The notes under the pieces are model-generated. The model saw only the letters and a list, made by a program, of their open reading frames with translations. It was not told where the DNA came from and ran no database searches. DNA of 8,053 bases from Candidatus Hydrogenedentota bacterium (GTDB taxonomy: Bacteria; Hydrogenedentota; Hydrogenedentia; Hydrogenedentales; SLHB01), in NCBI GenBank assembly GCA_029262095.1, contig JAJDAB010000477.1, positions 1 through 8,053 on the forward strand, given 5' to 3'. Made by a program: the position numbers and the translations under genes. Below, in pieces: positions 6,379 through 8,053 of the stretch (positions within the stretch are counted from its first letter, which is position 1; each line of letters begins with the position of its first letter).

Positions 6379-6885
6379 ATGAGTAGCCGCGAAGGCGGGG
6401 CAGCGCTCGCGACGTTCAGCATGGTGTTCGGTCTGCTGTCGATCCCGTGTTTTTCGTTGCCCATACCCGCACTGCCCGCAGTGATCCTGGGGCATATAGC
6501 ACTCGGTCACTTCGGTAGCGCGGAGACCAAGGACGCCAGAGCGCGTGCGTGGATCGGCCTCTTACTCGGCTACATGAGCCTCGCCGTATTCGGGATATTC
6601 GCTATACTGTTTGCGATTGGTACGCTGGTCGAGACAGACGAATCCGGCGCACCTGCACAAGAGGCCATCGAAATGCCCACCGCCCAGCAGGAGACACCCG
6701 CCATGCCTCGCGGCGTAGACGGCGCGGATCGACCGGATGATGTGTTCCTGCTCGAAGGCGACGCCCGGTATCACCGCTTTTTCTGCCGCGAAACAGGGGA
6801 CCAGGACATGCAGCGTACCCGCCTTATCGGTGCCATAGACGCTGGTTTCAGGGCTTGCGACGTGTGCCAGCCCGATTCTCGCTAA
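6379..6885 (+). CDS. DUF4190-type membrane protein with C-terminal His/Cys cluster
   Basis: A 168-residue protein. Residues about 8-84 match the DUF4190 pattern: two hydrophobic segments (about 10-37 and 57-83) joined by a loop containing ILGHIALGHFGS and a basic stretch (KDARARAW). A flexible Pro/Ala/Glu-rich linker follows (about 85-120). The C-terminus carries H132, C136, C160 and C163 (YHRFFC, then GFRACDVC), a spacing reminiscent of the small zinc-binding Ada-like motif found at the end of some nucleases and surface proteins. The role is unknown; a membrane anchor presenting a metal-binding head is a reasonable picture. The start lies 18 bp after the VOC stop, in the same frame, and has no clear ribosome binding site, so translation may depend on coupling. 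Confidence is high that it is a gene, moderate for the cluster. Confidence 0.78.
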   Translation: MSSREGGAALATFSMVFGLLSIPCFSLPIPALPAVILGHIALGHFGSAETKDARARAWIGLLLGYMSLAVFGIFAILFAIGTLVETDESGAPAQEAIEMPTAQQETPAMPRGVDGADRPDDVFLLEGDARYHRFFCRETGDQDMQRTRLIGAIDAGFRACDVCQPDSR

Positions 6886-6926
6886 TCCTACGGAATTTTG
6901 GACCTGTGCGGCTGTGTTGCCTATTT

Positions 6927-6949
6927 AGGACTAATTGAATTAGTGTCCT
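6927..6949 (+). other. Bulged hairpin/dyad upstream of the cytochrome gene
   Basis: AGG-ACTAAT (6927-6935) pairs with ATTAGT (6939-6944) and CCT (6947-6949) around a TGA loop, leaving a 2-nt GT bulge. It sits in the 102-bp gap between the DUF4190 gene and the cytochrome gene. TTGCCT at 6917-6922 resembles a -35, but no good -10 follows. The dyad could be an operator, a processing site or a weak terminator without a T tract. Confidence 0.3.
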
Positions 6950-6974
6950 GCCAACGATTCTAAGGTCAATCACT

Positions 6975-6980
6975 GGAGGT
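6975..6980 (+). promoter_or_regulatory. Shine-Dalgarno site of the cytochrome gene
   Basis: GGAGGT with a 7-nt spacer to the ATG at 6988. It decides the start, which also gives a proper signal peptide. Confidence 0.8.
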
Positions 6981-6987
6981 CACAGAC

Positions 6988-8053
6988 ATGAAAATGGGTC
7001 AACCGATAGCACTTGCTGCGGGTTTGGCGGTGTTGCTCTCCCTTGCGGCTAGCGCAGGCGCTGAAGTTCCCGCAAAGCCGACGTTTACGAAGGATGTGTT
7101 ACCGATCCTCCAAGAGAATTGTCAGGAGTGTCATCGTCCAAAACCAATTAACATGTCGGGAATGGTCGCACCGTTCGCCATGATGAATTACGAAGAAACC
7201 CGCCCATGGGCCAAGGCTATGGCGAAGGCGGTGAAGAACCAAGTCATGCCGCCCTGGTTCGCTACTGAAGCCTTCCACGGCGTGTTCCGCAACGAACGCG
7301 TGCTCACCGATGATGAGATTGGGACGTTGGTCAAATGGGCTGACATGGGCGCGCCGCGTGGAAACCCCAAAGACGCTCCTGAAGCACTTGCGTTCACGAA
7401 TAAGGAATGGTGGTTGGGCGAGCCCGACCTCGTAGTGTCGTTACCCGAACCCGTTTGGGTCGGTGATGAAGTGGAAGATTGGCAGCCGAACATCCCCATT
7501 ACCATTTCAGCGGAAGATTTACCTGGAGATCGTTGGATTCGCTCGATCGAATGCCAACCCGGTAGTGACGTCGTTCACCACATCGTCGTGTATGCTGATT
7601 ACCCAACGCTTGAAGGCGAAGCGGGCGGCACGCGTTCATTTGGGCAGAGTAACATTGGCGGCCTTGCCCCGGGTGCAGAGCCTAGCTTATTGCAGGATGG
7701 CTACGGCATTTTGCTCAAAGCGGGCGCGACGCTAAACATCAATATGCATTATCACAAGGAACCGGCTGAAGGCTCAGGTACATTCGATCAATCCGAAATC
7801 GGATTCCACTTTTATCCCGAAGGTGCTGAAGTGAAGCCCATTCAAATCGATCCAATCGGTTCGCTGGACTTTGAGATTCCCCCAGGTGAGAATCAATGGA
7901 CTGTGGGAATGGCGCGGACCTTTGACCGTCCGTTCAAGGTCTTGAGCTATCTACCTCATATGCACGTGCGCGGCGTTGCAGCCGAGTATACGGCCTTCTT
8001 GCCAAACGGCACTGTAGAAACTTTGCTAGAAGTGCCTCGCTACGATTACAACT
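6988..8053 (+). CDS. Exported cytochrome c fused to copper type II monooxygenase-like domain (partial, C-terminus off window)
   Basis: The first 355 codons of a larger protein; the frame is open to the right edge. Residues 1-25 are a signal peptide (hydrophobic core, Ala-Gly-Ala before E26). A c-type heme site follows, CQECH at 45-49, with M87 in the characteristic MPPW as likely distal ligand, so residues about 31-120 are a cytochrome c module. Residues from about 150 on are beta-rich and carry His motifs arranged like those of peptidylglycine/dopamine monooxygenases: H197-H198 (VVHHIVVY), H254 (MHYHKE) and H324-x-H326 (PHMHVRG). The H254-H324 interval of 70 equals H172-H242 in peptidylglycine monooxygenase; the expected Met ligand would lie beyond the window. 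The protein is probably periplasmic and redox active, perhaps with the heme feeding electrons to copper; substrate unknown. A hairpin and a 102-bp gap separate it from the upstream operon. Confidence 0.88.
   Translation, partial: MKMGQPIALAAGLAVLLSLAASAGAEVPAKPTFTKDVLPILQENCQECHRPKPINMSGMVAPFAMMNYEETRPWAKAMAKAVKNQVMPPWFATEAFHGVFRNERVLTDDEIGTLVKWADMGAPRGNPKDAPEALAFTNKEWWLGEPDLVVSLPEPVWVGDEVEDWQPNIPITISAEDLPGDRWIRSIECQPGSDVVHHIVVYADYPTLEGEAGGTRSFGQSNIGGLAPGAEPSLLQDGYGILLKAGATLNINMHYHKEPAEGSGTFDQSEIGFHFYPEGAEVKPIQIDPIGSLDFEIPPGENQWTVGMARTFDRPFKVLSYLPHMHVRGVAAEYTAFLPNGTVETLLEVPRYDYN

Noticed and set aside
5641..6510. Long minus-strand open frame of 289 codons
   Set aside because: It lies antisense to the VOC gene, matches no family I recognise, and is explained by the codon pattern of the real gene.

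Overview
The window looks like chromosomal DNA of a Gram-negative-type bacterium. Exported proteins carry Ala-X-Ala signal peptides, and most starts have good GGAGG-like ribosome binding sites. The gene content (tandem DUF2911 proteins, an exported VOC protein, a cytochrome c fused to a copper-monooxygenase-like domain, and a large zinc-ribbon/cyclase/AAA/TPR protein) is typical of uncultured Hydrogenedentota, Planctomycetota or Acidobacteriota. That assignment is inference; no rRNA or marker gene is present.

Layout. Bases 1-536 (minus strand) hold the N-terminal 178 codons of a metallo-beta-lactamase-fold hydrolase that runs off the left edge. A 117-bp divergent intergenic region follows, with a promoter candidate for the plus strand. 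Bases 654-4097 encode a 1147-residue signalling protein: double zinc ribbon, class III nucleotide cyclase, AAA/STAND-type ATPase and TPR-like repeats. After a 186-bp gap a tightly packed plus-strand operon begins: two tandem DUF2911 proteins (4284-4850 and 4862-5443), an exported two-domain VOC protein (5455-6360) and a small DUF4190-type membrane protein with a C-terminal His/Cys cluster (6379-6885). After a further 102 bp with a hairpin, a signal-peptide-bearing cytochrome c/copper-monooxygenase-like protein starts at 6988 and runs off the right edge.

How the parts relate. The divergent hydrolase/cyclase pair may share regulation: two 13/15-identical 15-bp near-palindromes lie in and beside their start regions. 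The operon from 4284 seems devoted to periplasmic or envelope proteins; no substrate can be named from sequence. I found no CRISPR, tRNA, rRNA, insertion sequence or phage gene, and no recognised defence system. The most interesting observations are the paired near-palindromes, a cyclase with intact catalytic residues but altered substrate-specifying residues, a perfect 12-bp inverted repeat inside the VOC signal-peptide codons, and the heme/copper domain fusion at the right end.
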